Below the pieces are notes generated by a model. It was given only the letters and a program-made list of their open reading frames with translations. It was not told where the DNA came from and did no database searches. A program made the translations under genes and the position numbers. Of a stretch of DNA of 64,000 nucleotides, positions 26,188 through 33,529 are shown piece by piece; the first letter of the stretch is position 1, and each line of letters starts with the position of its first letter. The DNA comes from Micromonospora pallida (GTDB lineage: Bacteria; Actinomycetota; Actinomycetes; Mycobacteriales; Micromonosporaceae): assembly GCF_900090325.1 (NCBI RefSeq), contig NZ_FMHW01000002.1:4899001-4963000 (forward strand), read 5' to 3'.

Positions 26188-27392
26188 CCGAACGTCGTCC
26201 CGTCCCGCTCCCGCTCGACCTGGACTACCTGCGGCAGGTGCTGCTGGAACTCCTGGAGATCCCCAGCCCGTCGGGGCGTACCGACCACGTGCAGCAGTAC
26301 GTGGGCGAACGGCTCTCCGCCCTCGGGATCGCGTCCACGCTGACCCGCCGGGGTGCGCTGAGCGCCTGCCTGCCCGGCCCCCGCTCCACCGGGGCGGACC
26401 GGGCGATCGTGGTGCACACCGACACCATCGGCGGGATGGTGAAGCGGCTGAAGGAGAACGGCCGGCTGGAGCTGAAGTCGATCGGTACGCACAGCGCCCG
26501 GTTCGCCGAGGGCGCGCACGTACGGATCTTCACCGACGACCTGGACCGGATGGTCACCGGTCAGGTGCTGCCGCTGAAGGCGAGCGGCCACCGCTACAAC
26601 GAGGCGGTGGACCTCCAGGGGGTCGGCTGGGAGCAGGTGGAGGTCCGGGTCGACGAGCCGGTCGAGGACGAGGCCGGGCTGCGCGCGCTCGGCATCGACG
26701 CGGGCGACTTCGTGGCGTTCCTGCCCAACCCGACGATCACCCCCAGCGGGTACGTCAAGTCCCGCCACCTGGACGACAAGGCCGGGGTGGCGGCGGTGCT
26801 GACCGCGTTCAAGGCGATGGTCGACGCGGGCGTCCAGCCCCGGGTCACCGCGCACCTGCTGGTCACCGTCACCGAAGAAATCGGGCACGGGGCCAGCCAC
26901 GGCCTCGACCCGGACGTCGCCGAGATCGTCTCGGTGGACGCGGCGGTGGTCGCCCCGGGGCAGCAGTCCCGGGAGAACGCGGCGACCCTGGCGATGGGCG
27001 ACGGGGTCGGCCCGTTCGACTACCACCTGACCCGCAACCTCGCCTCGATCGCCGCCGAGCACGGCGTCGACCTGGTCCGGGACGTCTTCGACTACTACCG
27101 CTCGGACGTGGCGGCGGCGGTCGAGGCCGGCGCCCACGCCCGGGTGGCGCTGCTCGGCTTCGGGGTGGACGCCACCCACGGCCACGAGCGCACCCACCTG
27201 GACGGCCTGCGGCACCTGACCCAACTGCTCTGCCTCTACCTCCAGAGCGACCTGGTCTTTCCGGAGTGGGACGCCGAGCCCGAGGGCGACCTGGCCGACT
27301 TCCCGTCGCTGGCGGTGCAGCCGGCGTCCGAGGAGGGACCGCGCCAGGGGCCGATCGGCATCGCCGACGGTCCCGCCACGAACCCGGCCTGA
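26184..27392 (+). CDS. M42-family peptidase/hydrolase of the NAGGN cluster
   Basis: A 402-residue metallopeptidase-like protein. VVHTDTIGGMVKRL (about residues 75-88), SRHLDDKAGVAAVL (about 192-205) and VTEEIGHGASHGL (about 230-242) carry metal ligands and the catalytic glutamates of the M42 family. A specific subfamily of these hydrolases accompanies asnO and ngg in osmoprotectant clusters; degradation or processing of the dipeptide is the reasonable guess but is not proven. Its ATG overlaps the ngg stop codon (ATGA), so translation is probably coupled. Confidence 0.87.
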   Translation: MTERRPVPLPLDLDYLRQVLLELLEIPSPSGRTDHVQQYVGERLSALGIASTLTRRGALSACLPGPRSTGADRAIVVHTDTIGGMVKRLKENGRLELKSIGTHSARFAEGAHVRIFTDDLDRMVTGQVLPLKASGHRYNEAVDLQGVGWEQVEVRVDEPVEDEAGLRALGIDAGDFVAFLPNPTITPSGYVKSRHLDDKAGVAAVLTAFKAMVDAGVQPRVTAHLLVTVTEEIGHGASHGLDPDVAEIVSVDAAVVAPGQQSRENAATLAMGDGVGPFDYHLTRNLASIAAEHGVDLVRDVFDYYRSDVAAAVEAGAHARVALLGFGVDATHGHERTHLDGLRHLTQLLCLYLQSDLVFPEWDAEPEGDLADFPSLAVQPASEEGPRQGPIGIADGPATNPA

Positions 27393-27422
27393 CCTGCGTC
27401 TCCACGAGGTGACGTAAAACCG

Positions 27423-27452
27423 TTGCCGCCATGGTCGGGAAGTGGATAGCGT
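27423..27452 (+). promoter_or_regulatory. Putative housekeeping promoter upstream of the leader ORF
   Basis: TTGCCG at 27423-27428 and TAGCGT at 27447-27452 are separated by 18 bases, a plausible -35/-10 pair. The predicted transcript start near 27459 would give a very short untranslated region before the GGGAGGTGATCC ribosome-binding site at 27468-27479. Confidence 0.5.
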
Positions 27453-27485
27453 GGCGGTACACGGGAAGGGAGGTGATCCGAAGCT

Positions 27486-27524
27486 TTGAGTAGTTATCGG
27501 ACTCGTGAGGTGGCTGTCCGCTAG
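27486..27524 (+). CDS. Putative 12-residue leader peptide upstream of rnz
   Basis: A TTG-started ORF encodes [12 protein letters not shown] and stops at TAG. GGAGGTGATCC at 27469-27479 complements the 3' tail of actinobacterial 16S rRNA over 11 bases and ends 6 bases before the TTG, about as strong a ribosome-binding site as possible. A promoter-like pair is just upstream and structured DNA lies downstream before rnz. Together these suggest a regulatory leader or upstream ORF. The peptide has three arginines but no run of one amino acid, so classic amino-acid attenuation is not evident. Being short, it could still be chance. Confidence 0.5.
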   Translation: MSSYRTREVAVR

Positions 27525-27622
27525 CCGCTGTCCTTGACAGTCGACCGTCCGTCCTCCGGGGCGGACACAGAAAGATCGTCGAGACCGTGTGGCAGCGGTG
27601 CGGCGAATCCAGAACAGCCACC

Positions 27623-27686
27623 CGACCCCCGGGGTGCCGGCCTAGTCCAGCCGGTCCGCGCGTCAGCGCGGAAGCCCCGGGGGTCG
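27623..27686 (+). ncRNA. Nested-hairpin region in the rnz 5' leader
   Basis: A 12-bp perfect outer stem pairs 27623-27634 (CGACCCCCGGGG) with 27675-27686. Inside it sit two hairpins: CCGGC/GCCGG (27637-27641 with 27650-27654) and CCGCGC/GCGCGG (27656-27661 with 27666-27671, loop GTCA). This makes a three-way junction directly before the rnz ribosome-binding site. The rest of the 317-bp gap holds a smaller hairpin near 27550 and the leader ORF. It matches no riboswitch I recognise. High GC makes chance pairing common, so this is a candidate only. Confidence 0.42.
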
Positions 27687-27709
27687 ACCCATGTCCGGGG
27701 GGATACGCC

Positions 27710-28642
27710 GTGTCGATGCGCGAACTGACGGTGCTCGGCACCGCCAGCCAGACGCCGACCCGGCAGCGCAACCACAACGGGTATGTGCTGCGCTGGGACG
27801 ACGAGGTGATCCTCTTCGACCCGGGTGAGGGCAGTCAGCGCCAACTCCTGCACACCACGGTCACCGCCACCGACCTGACCCGGATCTGCGTCACCCACTT
27901 CCACGGCGACCACAGCCTCGGGCTGCCCGGGATCATCCAGCGGCTCTCCCTGGACCGGGTGCCGCACCCGGTGGCGGTGCACTTCCCGGCCGGCGGCGCG
28001 GAGTACTTCGCCCGACTGCGCTACGCCACCAGCTTCCACGAGGCCGCCGAGTTGCGTCCCGAGCCGGTCACCGCCGACGGGCAGCGGACCGCCCTACGCG
28101 GCGGGCTCACCCTCGAGGCCCGCCGGCTGCGCCACCCCATCGAGACGTACGGCTACCGGCTGGTCGAGCCGGACGGCTGCCGGATGCTCCCGGAGCGGCT
28201 GGCCGCGTACGGGATCGCCGGGCCGGCCGTCGGGGAGCTGATCCGCGTCGGCCACCTGGACGTGGACGGACGCCGCGTGCACCGGGACGAGGTGAGCGAG
28301 CCCCGCCCCGGCCAGCGGTTCGCCTTCGTGATGGACACCGGCCTCTGCGACGCGGTGTACGCCCTGGCCGAACACGCCGACCTGCTGGTGATCGAGTCGA
28401 CCTTCCTCGAATCGGAGGCCGCGCTCGCCGCCGAGGTCGGGCACCTCACCGCCGCCCAGGCCGCGCGGGTGGCGGCCGAGTCCGGGGTACGCCGACTGGT
28501 GCTCACCCACTTCTCCCAGCGGTACGCCGACCCGGCCCGGTTCGCCGCCGAGGCCCGCGAGCACTTCACCGGTGACCTGGTCATCGCCGAGGATCTGGGC
28601 ACCATCGCGGTGCCACCCCGGCGGGTAGCCTCGGTCGGATGA
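27710..28642 (+). CDS. rnz: Ribonuclease Z
   Basis: A 310-residue metallo-beta-lactamase-fold nuclease that matures tRNA 3' ends. [19 protein letters not shown] starts the fold, and the zinc motif [12 protein letters not shown] is at about residues 64-75. FVMDTG and HFSQRYAD supply later ligands, and the exosite region with Pro/Gly is present. GTG at 27710 is preferred because GGGGGGAT is 7 bases upstream; ATG at 27716 is an alternative. A leader ORF and hairpins precede it, and a GNAT gene overlaps its stop codon. Confidence 0.93.
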   Translation: MSMRELTVLGTASQTPTRQRNHNGYVLRWDDEVILFDPGEGSQRQLLHTTVTATDLTRICVTHFHGDHSLGLPGIIQRLSLDRVPHPVAVHFPAGGAEYFARLRYATSFHEAAELRPEPVTADGQRTALRGGLTLEARRLRHPIETYGYRLVEPDGCRMLPERLAAYGIAGPAVGELIRVGHLDVDGRRVHRDEVSEPRPGQRFAFVMDTGLCDAVYALAEHADLLVIESTFLESEAALAAEVGHLTAAQAARVAAESGVRRLVLTHFSQRYADPARFAAEAREHFTGDLVIAEDLGTIAVPPRRVASVG

Positions 28643-29156
28643 CGCTCACTCTCCGCCACGCCGTCGCCGACGATCTGATGGCGGTCGGCAGCCTGCACCA
28701 GCGTTCCCGGGTCGCCGCCTACTCGCCGTTCCTGCCCCGGAGGCGCTGGCCCTGCCCACGCCGGAGATGATGGGTGACTACTGGACGCAGCGCTGGTCGT
28801 ACGAGCGCGAGGACCACCTGATGACCGTCGCCGAACGCGACAACCGGCTGGTCGGCTTCACCTACGTCGGCCCGGACGGCGAGGACGGCCGGGTCGACCC
28901 GCACACCGGCCGGCTCTGCGCGATCCACCTCGACCCGACCGAACAGGGGCGCGGCACCGGCCGGGAGCTGATGGTCGACGCGTTGCACACCATGCGCTCG
29001 TGGGGGCACGACCGCGCGGTGCTCTGGGTGCTGCGGGACAACGCGCACGCCCGGCGCTTCTACGAGCGCGGCGGCTGGACGGCCGACGGCCAGGAACGCG
29101 ACGAGCACTTCGGCCCCGTCGTCACCCGTCAACTCCGCTACGCCCGCACCCTCTGA
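28639..29156 (+). pseudogene. Frameshifted GNAT-family acetyltransferase
   Basis: The ATG at 28639 overlaps the rnz stop codon (ATGA) and reads [20 protein letters not shown] for about 32 residues, then goes out of frame after YSPFLP near 28735. The second half continues one frame over as PEALALPTPEMMGDYWTQRW and holds the acetyl-CoA motif LDPTEQGRGTGRELM and RFYERGGW near the end. One missing C in the CCCC run around 28735-28738 would restore a single protein of about 172 residues. Either a real loss-of-function change or a sequencing error. The intact C-terminal part alone (28767-29156) lacks the N-terminal helices. Confidence 0.78.
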
Positions 29157-29177
29157 CCAGCACGGGAACCCGGATCA

Positions 29178-29228
29178 GGGGACTCATGATCCCTCGGTCG
29201 CAGGTTCGAGCCCTGCCACGGCCCGCCA
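29178..29228 (+). other. 3' half of a tRNA-like sequence (CAT anticodon), possible att scar
   Basis: An anticodon arm (GGGGA, loop CTCATGA, TCCCT), a variable region and a T arm (GCAGG, loop TTCGAGC, CCTGC) are present, followed by an acceptor-like strand and a GCCA end. The acceptor strand is one base too long before CCA. No 5' acceptor or D arm exists upstream. Integrative elements of actinomycetes commonly use tRNA 3' ends as attachment sites, so this may be an old att site. No integrase is near. Confidence 0.62.
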
Positions 29229-29298
29229 CCTTCGGTCGACGGCTCGGTCTGACCCAGCGGCAGGTGGCCGAGCTGCTGGGGGACGGTACCGGCTCGGC

Positions 29299-29327
29299 GG
29301 GTGGCGTTCGGCAGGCGAACGCCACCC
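29299..29327 (-). terminator. Hairpin downstream of cbs
   Basis: Perfect 12-bp arms (GGGTGGCGTTCG and its complement) with loop GCAGG lie 19 bp past the cbs stop codon on the minus strand. No strong T-run follows. Placement fits a terminator for cbs. Confidence 0.65.
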
Positions 29328-29345
29328 AGCCGGCGGACGCGATGC

Positions 29346-30716
29346 TCAGCGGGCGCCGAGGTGGGCCAGCAGGTCCTGCCGGGTGAGCACACCCTTCGGC
29401 TTGCCGTCGATCAGCACCAGCGCGGCGTCGGACTTCTCCAGCAGGGCCACCGCCTCGCTGACCGGCTGCCCACCGCCGACCATCGGCAGCGGCTCACCCA
29501 TGTGCCGCTCGATGGTGTCGTGCAGGTGGGCCTGGCCGGTGAAGAGGGCATCGAGCAGGTCCCGCTCGGCGATCGAGCCGGCCACCTCGCCGGTCACCAC
29601 CGGCGGCTCGGCCTTGAGCACCGGCAGCTGCGAGACGCCGTACTCACGCATGTAGTCGATGGCGTCCCGGACCGTCTCGGTGGGGTGCACGTGCACCAGC
29701 TCGGGCAGGCCGCCCGGCTTGGCGGCGAGCGCGTCGGCGACCGTCGGCTCGTCGCCCTGGGTGGCCAGGAAGCCGTACCGGGCCATCCAGGAGTCGTTGA
29801 AGATCTTCGACAGGTAGCCCTTGCCGCTGTCCGGCAGGAGCACCACGATCACGTCGTCCGGGCCGGCGGCGCGGGCCACCTCCAGGGCGGCCACCACGGC
29901 CATCCCGCAGGAGCCGCCGACCAGCAGCCCCTCCTCGCGGGCCAGCCGCCGGGTCATCTCGAAGGACGCCTTGTCGGAGACCTCGATGATCTGGTCGGCG
30001 AGGGTCTTGTCGTACGTCTCCGGCCAGAAGTCCTCACCGACCCCCTCGACCAGGTACGGCCGGCCGGTGCCACCGGAGTAGACCGAGCCCTCCGGGTCCG
30101 CCCCGATCACCTTCACCCGACCGGAGGACGCCTCCTTGAGGTAACGCCCGATGCCGGAGATCGTGCCGCCGGTGCCCACCCCGGCCACGAAGTGGGTCAG
30201 CTCACCGCCGGTCTGCTCCCACAGCTCCGGGCCGGTCGTCTCGTAGTGCGAGCGCGGGTTGGCCGGGTTGCTGTACTGGTTGGGCTTCCACGCGCCGGGG
30301 ATCTCCCGGGCCAGCCGGTCGGAGACGTTGTAGTACGAGCGGGGGTCCTCCGGGGCGACCGCCGTCGGGCAGACCACCACCTCGGCCCCGTACGCCCGCA
30401 GCACGTCCTGCTTGTCCTGGCTGACCTTGTCCGGGCAGACGAAGACGCACCGGTAGCCCTTGAGCTGCGCCACCAGGGCCAGCCCGACGCCGGTGTTGCC
30501 ACTGGTCGGCTCGACGATGGTGCCGCCCGGCTTGAGGATCCCGGCGGCCTCGGCGTCCTCCACCATCCGCAGCGCGATCCGGTCCTTCACCGACCCGCCG
30601 GGGTTGAGGTACTCCACCTTCGCCAACACGGTGGCCTGGATACCGGCGGTGACGTTGCGGAGCCTCACCAGCGGGGTGTTGCCGATCAGCTCGACGACGT
30701 TGTCGTAGTACTGCAC
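29346..30716 (-). CDS. cbs: Cystathionine beta-synthase
   Basis: A 456-residue PLP enzyme that condenses serine and homocysteine to cystathionine. ELIGNTPLVRL is at about residues 9-19, the PLP lysine is in GGSVKDRIA (about 41), EPTSGNTGVGLA and GVGTGGTISG follow. Two CBS domains occupy about residues 340-456 (YMREYGVSQLPVLKAEPP and LLEKSDAALVLIDGKPKGV). Catalytic and CBS domains together distinguish it from cysteine synthases. GTG at 30716 fits the family start; the open frame runs much further left into the DUF1232 gene. It would act with metB in trans-sulfuration. Confidence 0.93.
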   Translation of the reverse strand: MQYYDNVVELIGNTPLVRLRNVTAGIQATVLAKVEYLNPGGSVKDRIALRMVEDAEAAGILKPGGTIVEPTSGNTGVGLALVAQLKGYRCVFVCPDKVSQDKQDVLRAYGAEVVVCPTAVAPEDPRSYYNVSDRLAREIPGAWKPNQYSNPANPRSHYETTGPELWEQTGGELTHFVAGVGTGGTISGIGRYLKEASSGRVKVIGADPEGSVYSGGTGRPYLVEGVGEDFWPETYDKTLADQIIEVSDKASFEMTRRLAREEGLLVGGSCGMAVVAALEVARAAGPDDVIVVLLPDSGKGYLSKIFNDSWMARYGFLATQGDEPTVADALAAKPGGLPELVHVHPTETVRDAIDYMREYGVSQLPVLKAEPPVVTGEVAGSIAERDLLDALFTGQAHLHDTIERHMGEPLPMVGGGQPVSEAVALLEKSDAALVLIDGKPKGVLTRQDLLAHLGAR

Positions 30717-30790
30717 CTCGTTGTGCCCTTCTCCTCCGGTGCCGGCGGCGGCGCCGGGCGACGGTTGGTCGACGCCCAGGGTACGTGGCG

Positions 30791-31147
30791 TCAGGGCAGG
30801 ACACTCCCAGGGATCGTGGACGCGCGGCGGGCCTCCCACTCCAGGAACCGCTCGGTCTCGGCCAGCACGCTGCCGGCGATCCAGGTGACCATCACCGCGT
30901 CGTCGACCAGCCCGAAGACGGTCAGGAACAGCTCCGGCACCAGGTCGACCGGGGAGACGACGTACGCCGCCGCTGCGGTCATCAGGGCCAGCCGGAGGCC
31001 GCCGTCGTACTCGCCCCGCGCGCTGGCCTTGATCATCCGGGGCAGCGCCGCCAGCCGGGCGCCCAGGGACGGACCACCCCTCGCTCCGGACATCAGTGCC
31101 CGGGCCAGCGCGGCGAACGCCGCACTCCGCTTCAACGTCCTCGCCAT
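30791..31147 (-). CDS. YkvA-like DUF1232 membrane protein
   Basis: A 118-residue protein. A basic N-terminal helix is followed by two hydrophobic segments around YVVSPVDLVPELFLTVFGLVDD, where SPVDLVPE and LVDD are the DUF1232 signature. Function unknown. ATG at 31147 has GGGGACGGAG immediately upstream. It precedes cbs by 74 bp on the same strand and may share a transcript. Confidence 0.85.
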   Translation of the reverse strand: MARTLKRSAAFAALARALMSGARGGPSLGARLAALPRMIKASARGEYDGGLRLALMTAAAAYVVSPVDLVPELFLTVFGLVDDAVMVTWIAGSVLAETERFLEWEARRASTIPGSVLP

Positions 31148-31326
31148 CTCCGTCCCCTCTCTCCTCGACCAGCGTGCCGGTTCGACGCAACCGCCGCCCG
31201 GTGCCCGAAGGCCGGCCGGGCGGTCGCCCTGGACGGCCGGCGATCGATGGATTACGTACCCAGACTGTGCCCCCGGCAGGCACCGGAGCGCCACCGCTGG
31301 GACAGCGACGTGTCACACCCGCGCGG

Positions 31327-31338
31327 TAATGTCGGCTC
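31327..31338 (+). promoter_or_regulatory. Putative -10 of a leaderless SGNH-hydrolase promoter
   Basis: TAATGT at 31327-31332 ends 6 bases before the ATG at 31339, with no ribosome-binding site between. The thiolase gene at 33530 has almost the same arrangement. Confidence 0.5.
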
Positions 31339-32610
31339 ATGGAGGTGGTGGCTGAGTCTGTCGTACCGACCGGTAGTCGCTGGCGACGTGCCCGGCAGGT
31401 CGCCCGCTACACGGCGATCGGCGCGGGTGCCACGGCGGCGGCCTTCGTCACCACGACGGGCGTTCTCCTCGGCCAGGCCAAGCAGGCCCGCCGGACGATC
31501 CCGATGGCCGAGGCGCCGCCGCCCCGCTGCGATGGGATCTACGGGCCCAAGCTTCCCGGTCGTCCCCTCACCATGGTGCTCCTCGGCGACTCCTCCGCCG
31601 CCGGCTACGGGGTGCACCGTCGGCGGGAGACCCTCGGCGCGCTGCTCGCCACCGGCCTGTCCCGCCGGTTGCGGCGGCCGGTGCGGCTGCACCGGTTCGC
31701 CGTGGTCGGCAGCCTCTCGGCGGGGCTGCGACACCAGGTCGAGGCCGCTCTGGAGCAGCGCCCCGACCTCGCGGTGATCCTGGTCGGCGGCAACGACGTC
31801 ACCAACCGGACCCCACCGGCCGTGGCCGTGCGCTACCTGTCCGACGCGGTCCGCAAACTGCGGGCGGCCGGCGCGGAGGTGGTCGTCGGCACCTGCCCCG
31901 ACCTGGGCACGATCCAGCCGATCCAACCGCCGTTGCGCTGGCTGGCCCGCCGCTGGGGCCGGCAGCTCGCCGCCACCCAGACAGTGGCCGTGGTCGAGGC
32001 CGGCGGCTGGACGGTCTCCCTCGGCGACCTGCTCGGCCCCCGGTTCGCGGCGGATCCCACGCGGATGTTCGCCTGGGACAGGTTCCATCCGTCCGCCGAG
32101 GGATACGCGATCGCCGCGTCCGCGCTGCTGCCGACGATTCTCTCGGCGCTCGGCGGCGCTCCGGAACGCCGACCGACGCTGGCCCTGGGCGAGGGCGTAC
32201 GGTCACTGCCACAGGCCGCGCAGGAGGCCGCCCGGCACCCGGGCACCGAGGTCAGCGGCACCCAGGTCAGCGGGCGCGACCGGGGCCCGGCGGGGCGTTG
32301 GGCGCAACTACGGCGGCGGGCCTTCGTCGCGGTCGGCGCGCTGCCCGCGCACGCGGGTGAACCAGTGCCACACCAGGCGGCCGACGCGATCCGACCGGCG
32401 ACGAGCCCGGAGGTCGGCGGCGTGGTCCGCGGGAGCCCGGAGCCGGGCGACGCGGTCCGACCGGCCGACAGCCCCCGGCCAGGTACGACGGCCCGCTTGG
32501 CCGACGACCCGGAGACAGGTGACGGCGCCCGACCGGCTGACAGTCCCGAAGCAGGTGACGTGGTCCGACCGGTCGACCGCCCGGAGACAGCAGTGGAGGG
32601 ACGAGGATGA
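31339..32610 (+). CDS. SGNH/GDSL hydrolase with C-terminal repeat tail
   Basis: A 423-residue lipase/esterase-like protein. An N-terminal membrane helix (about residues 22-47) suggests it is exported or anchored. The SGNH blocks are GDSSAAGYG (nucleophile Ser, about 84-92), GGNDV (about 152-156) and WDRFHPSAEGY (about 248-258, Asp/His). From about residue 349 the tail consists of six degenerate 12-residue repeats rich in Arg-Pro-Ala-Asp-Ser-Pro, likely disordered. It overlaps the start of a paralogue downstream. A relative of M. tuberculosis Rv1075c by family and position. Substrate unknown. Confidence 0.88.
   Translation: MEVVAESVVPTGSRWRRARQVARYTAIGAGATAAAFVTTTGVLLGQAKQARRTIPMAEAPPPRCDGIYGPKLPGRPLTMVLLGDSSAAGYGVHRRRETLGALLATGLSRRLRRPVRLHRFAVVGSLSAGLRHQVEAALEQRPDLAVILVGGNDVTNRTPPAVAVRYLSDAVRKLRAAGAEVVVGTCPDLGTIQPIQPPLRWLARRWGRQLAATQTVAVVEAGGWTVSLGDLLGPRFAADPTRMFAWDRFHPSAEGYAIAASALLPTILSALGGAPERRPTLALGEGVRSLPQAAQEAARHPGTEVSGTQVSGRDRGPAGRWAQLRRRAFVAVGALPAHAGEPVPHQAADAIRPATSPEVGGVVRGSPEPGDAVRPADSPRPGTTARLADDPETGDGARPADSPEAGDVVRPVDRPETAVEGRG
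32383..32592. repeat. Six degenerate 36-bp coding repeats
   Basis: The 210-bp segment encodes six units (five of 12 residues, one of 10) resembling DAVRPADSPRPG. Units differ considerably, so the array is older than the 24-bp repeat near 20 kb. Confidence 0.75.
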
Positions 32611-33410
32611 GCGAGCGGAACACCCGCACCGAGCTGGCGGTCCGGCTGGGCCGGGCGGCGGCCCTCTCCCTGCTGGCCGGCACGGTCGGCGGCGCGGCGG
32701 TCCTCGCTGGAGAGGCCATCGTCGCGCGCACCCGCCGGTACGCCGAGCCCGAACTCGGCCTCGCACTGCGGGCGACGGTGGGGCCGACGGACGCGCCGCC
32801 GCTTCGGCTGGTCCTGCTCGGCGACTCGGCCGCCCTCGGCGTCGGAGTGCAACGTCTCGACGACACGATCGGCGGCCAGTTGGGCAACCTGCTCGCCGAG
32901 GGGCCGAACGGCCGACGGGTGCACCTGTCCAGCGTCGGGGTTTCCGGGTCCCGTTCCACCGACCTGGCCACCCAGGTGGCCCGGGCCCTGCTCGGCCCCC
33001 GGCCGGACGTGGCGGTGATCCTCATCGGGGCGAACGACGCCACCGCCCTTCGCCGGCCGTCCGAGGCGGCGGCGTACCTGGGCGGGGCGGTCCGGCGGCT
33101 GTGTGACGCCGGGGTGGAGGTCGTGGTCGGCACTTGCCCCGACCTCGGTGCGGTCCGGGCGGTCGCCCCGCCGCTGCGTCAGGTGCTCGGCTGGTCCGGG
33201 CGGCGTACCGCGCGGGCGCAGACCGTGGCGGTACTGGAGGCCGGGGGCACGGTGGTGGACCTCGCCGCCGAGACCGGTGCGGTCTTCCGGGCCGACGCCG
33301 GGACGCTCTGCCACGACGGGTACCACCCGTCCGCCGACGGCTACCGGGTCTGGGCACACGCGCTGCTCCCGGCGGTCGCCGCCGCCGCAGCCGTCGCCTC
33401 GTCCCGCTGA
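32607..33410 (+). CDS. SGNH/GDSL hydrolase, paralogue of the preceding gene
   Basis: A 267-residue protein with an N-terminal hydrophobic helix, then GDSAALGVG (about residues 71-79), GANDAT (about 139-144) and DGYHPSADGY (about 236-245), giving Ser, Asn, Asp and His of the SGNH fold. It matches the upstream hydrolase across the catalytic part but lacks the repeat tail. ATG overlaps the previous stop codon (ATGA), indicating translational coupling. Probably extracytoplasmic. Confidence 0.88.
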   Translation: MSERNTRTELAVRLGRAAALSLLAGTVGGAAVLAGEAIVARTRRYAEPELGLALRATVGPTDAPPLRLVLLGDSAALGVGVQRLDDTIGGQLGNLLAEGPNGRRVHLSSVGVSGSRSTDLATQVARALLGPRPDVAVILIGANDATALRRPSEAAAYLGGAVRRLCDAGVEVVVGTCPDLGAVRAVAPPLRQVLGWSGRRTARAQTVAVLEAGGTVVDLAAETGAVFRADAGTLCHDGYHPSADGYRVWAHALLPAVAAAAAVASSR

Positions 33411-33504
33411 CCGTCCGCCGGCCGGTGGGACCCGGTCAACGACGCCTCGTCCCCGCCGGTCGGTCGGTGGCGTCCGGGTGAGCGGCGCCTCACTTCCACC
33501 ACAA

Positions 33505-33529
33505 GTTACCGACCAGTTAACGTTGGCTC
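33505..33529 (+). promoter_or_regulatory. Putative leaderless promoter with operator-like inverted repeat (thiolase)
   Basis: TAACGT at 33518-33523 ends 6 bases before the ATG. It overlaps a degenerate inverted repeat at 33505-33521, GTTA-C ... G-TAAC, the type of site bound by TetR-family repressors of fatty-acid genes. No regulator gene is adjacent. Confidence 0.42.

Noticed and set aside
27468..27479. Possible 16S rRNA 3' end
   Set aside because: GGAGGTGATCC is the complement of the 16S tail, i.e. a ribosome-binding site; no rRNA is adjacent.
27534..27539. TTGACA as a promoter -35 box downstream of the leader ORF
   Set aside because: No -10 box at 16-19 bases; TTGACA is part of the small hairpin CTGTC/GACAG.
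29000..29386. ORF with helix-turn-helix-like LTQRQVAELLGDG sequence
   Set aside because: It starts inside the GNAT gene and reads through the tRNA fragment, so the resemblance is likely accidental.
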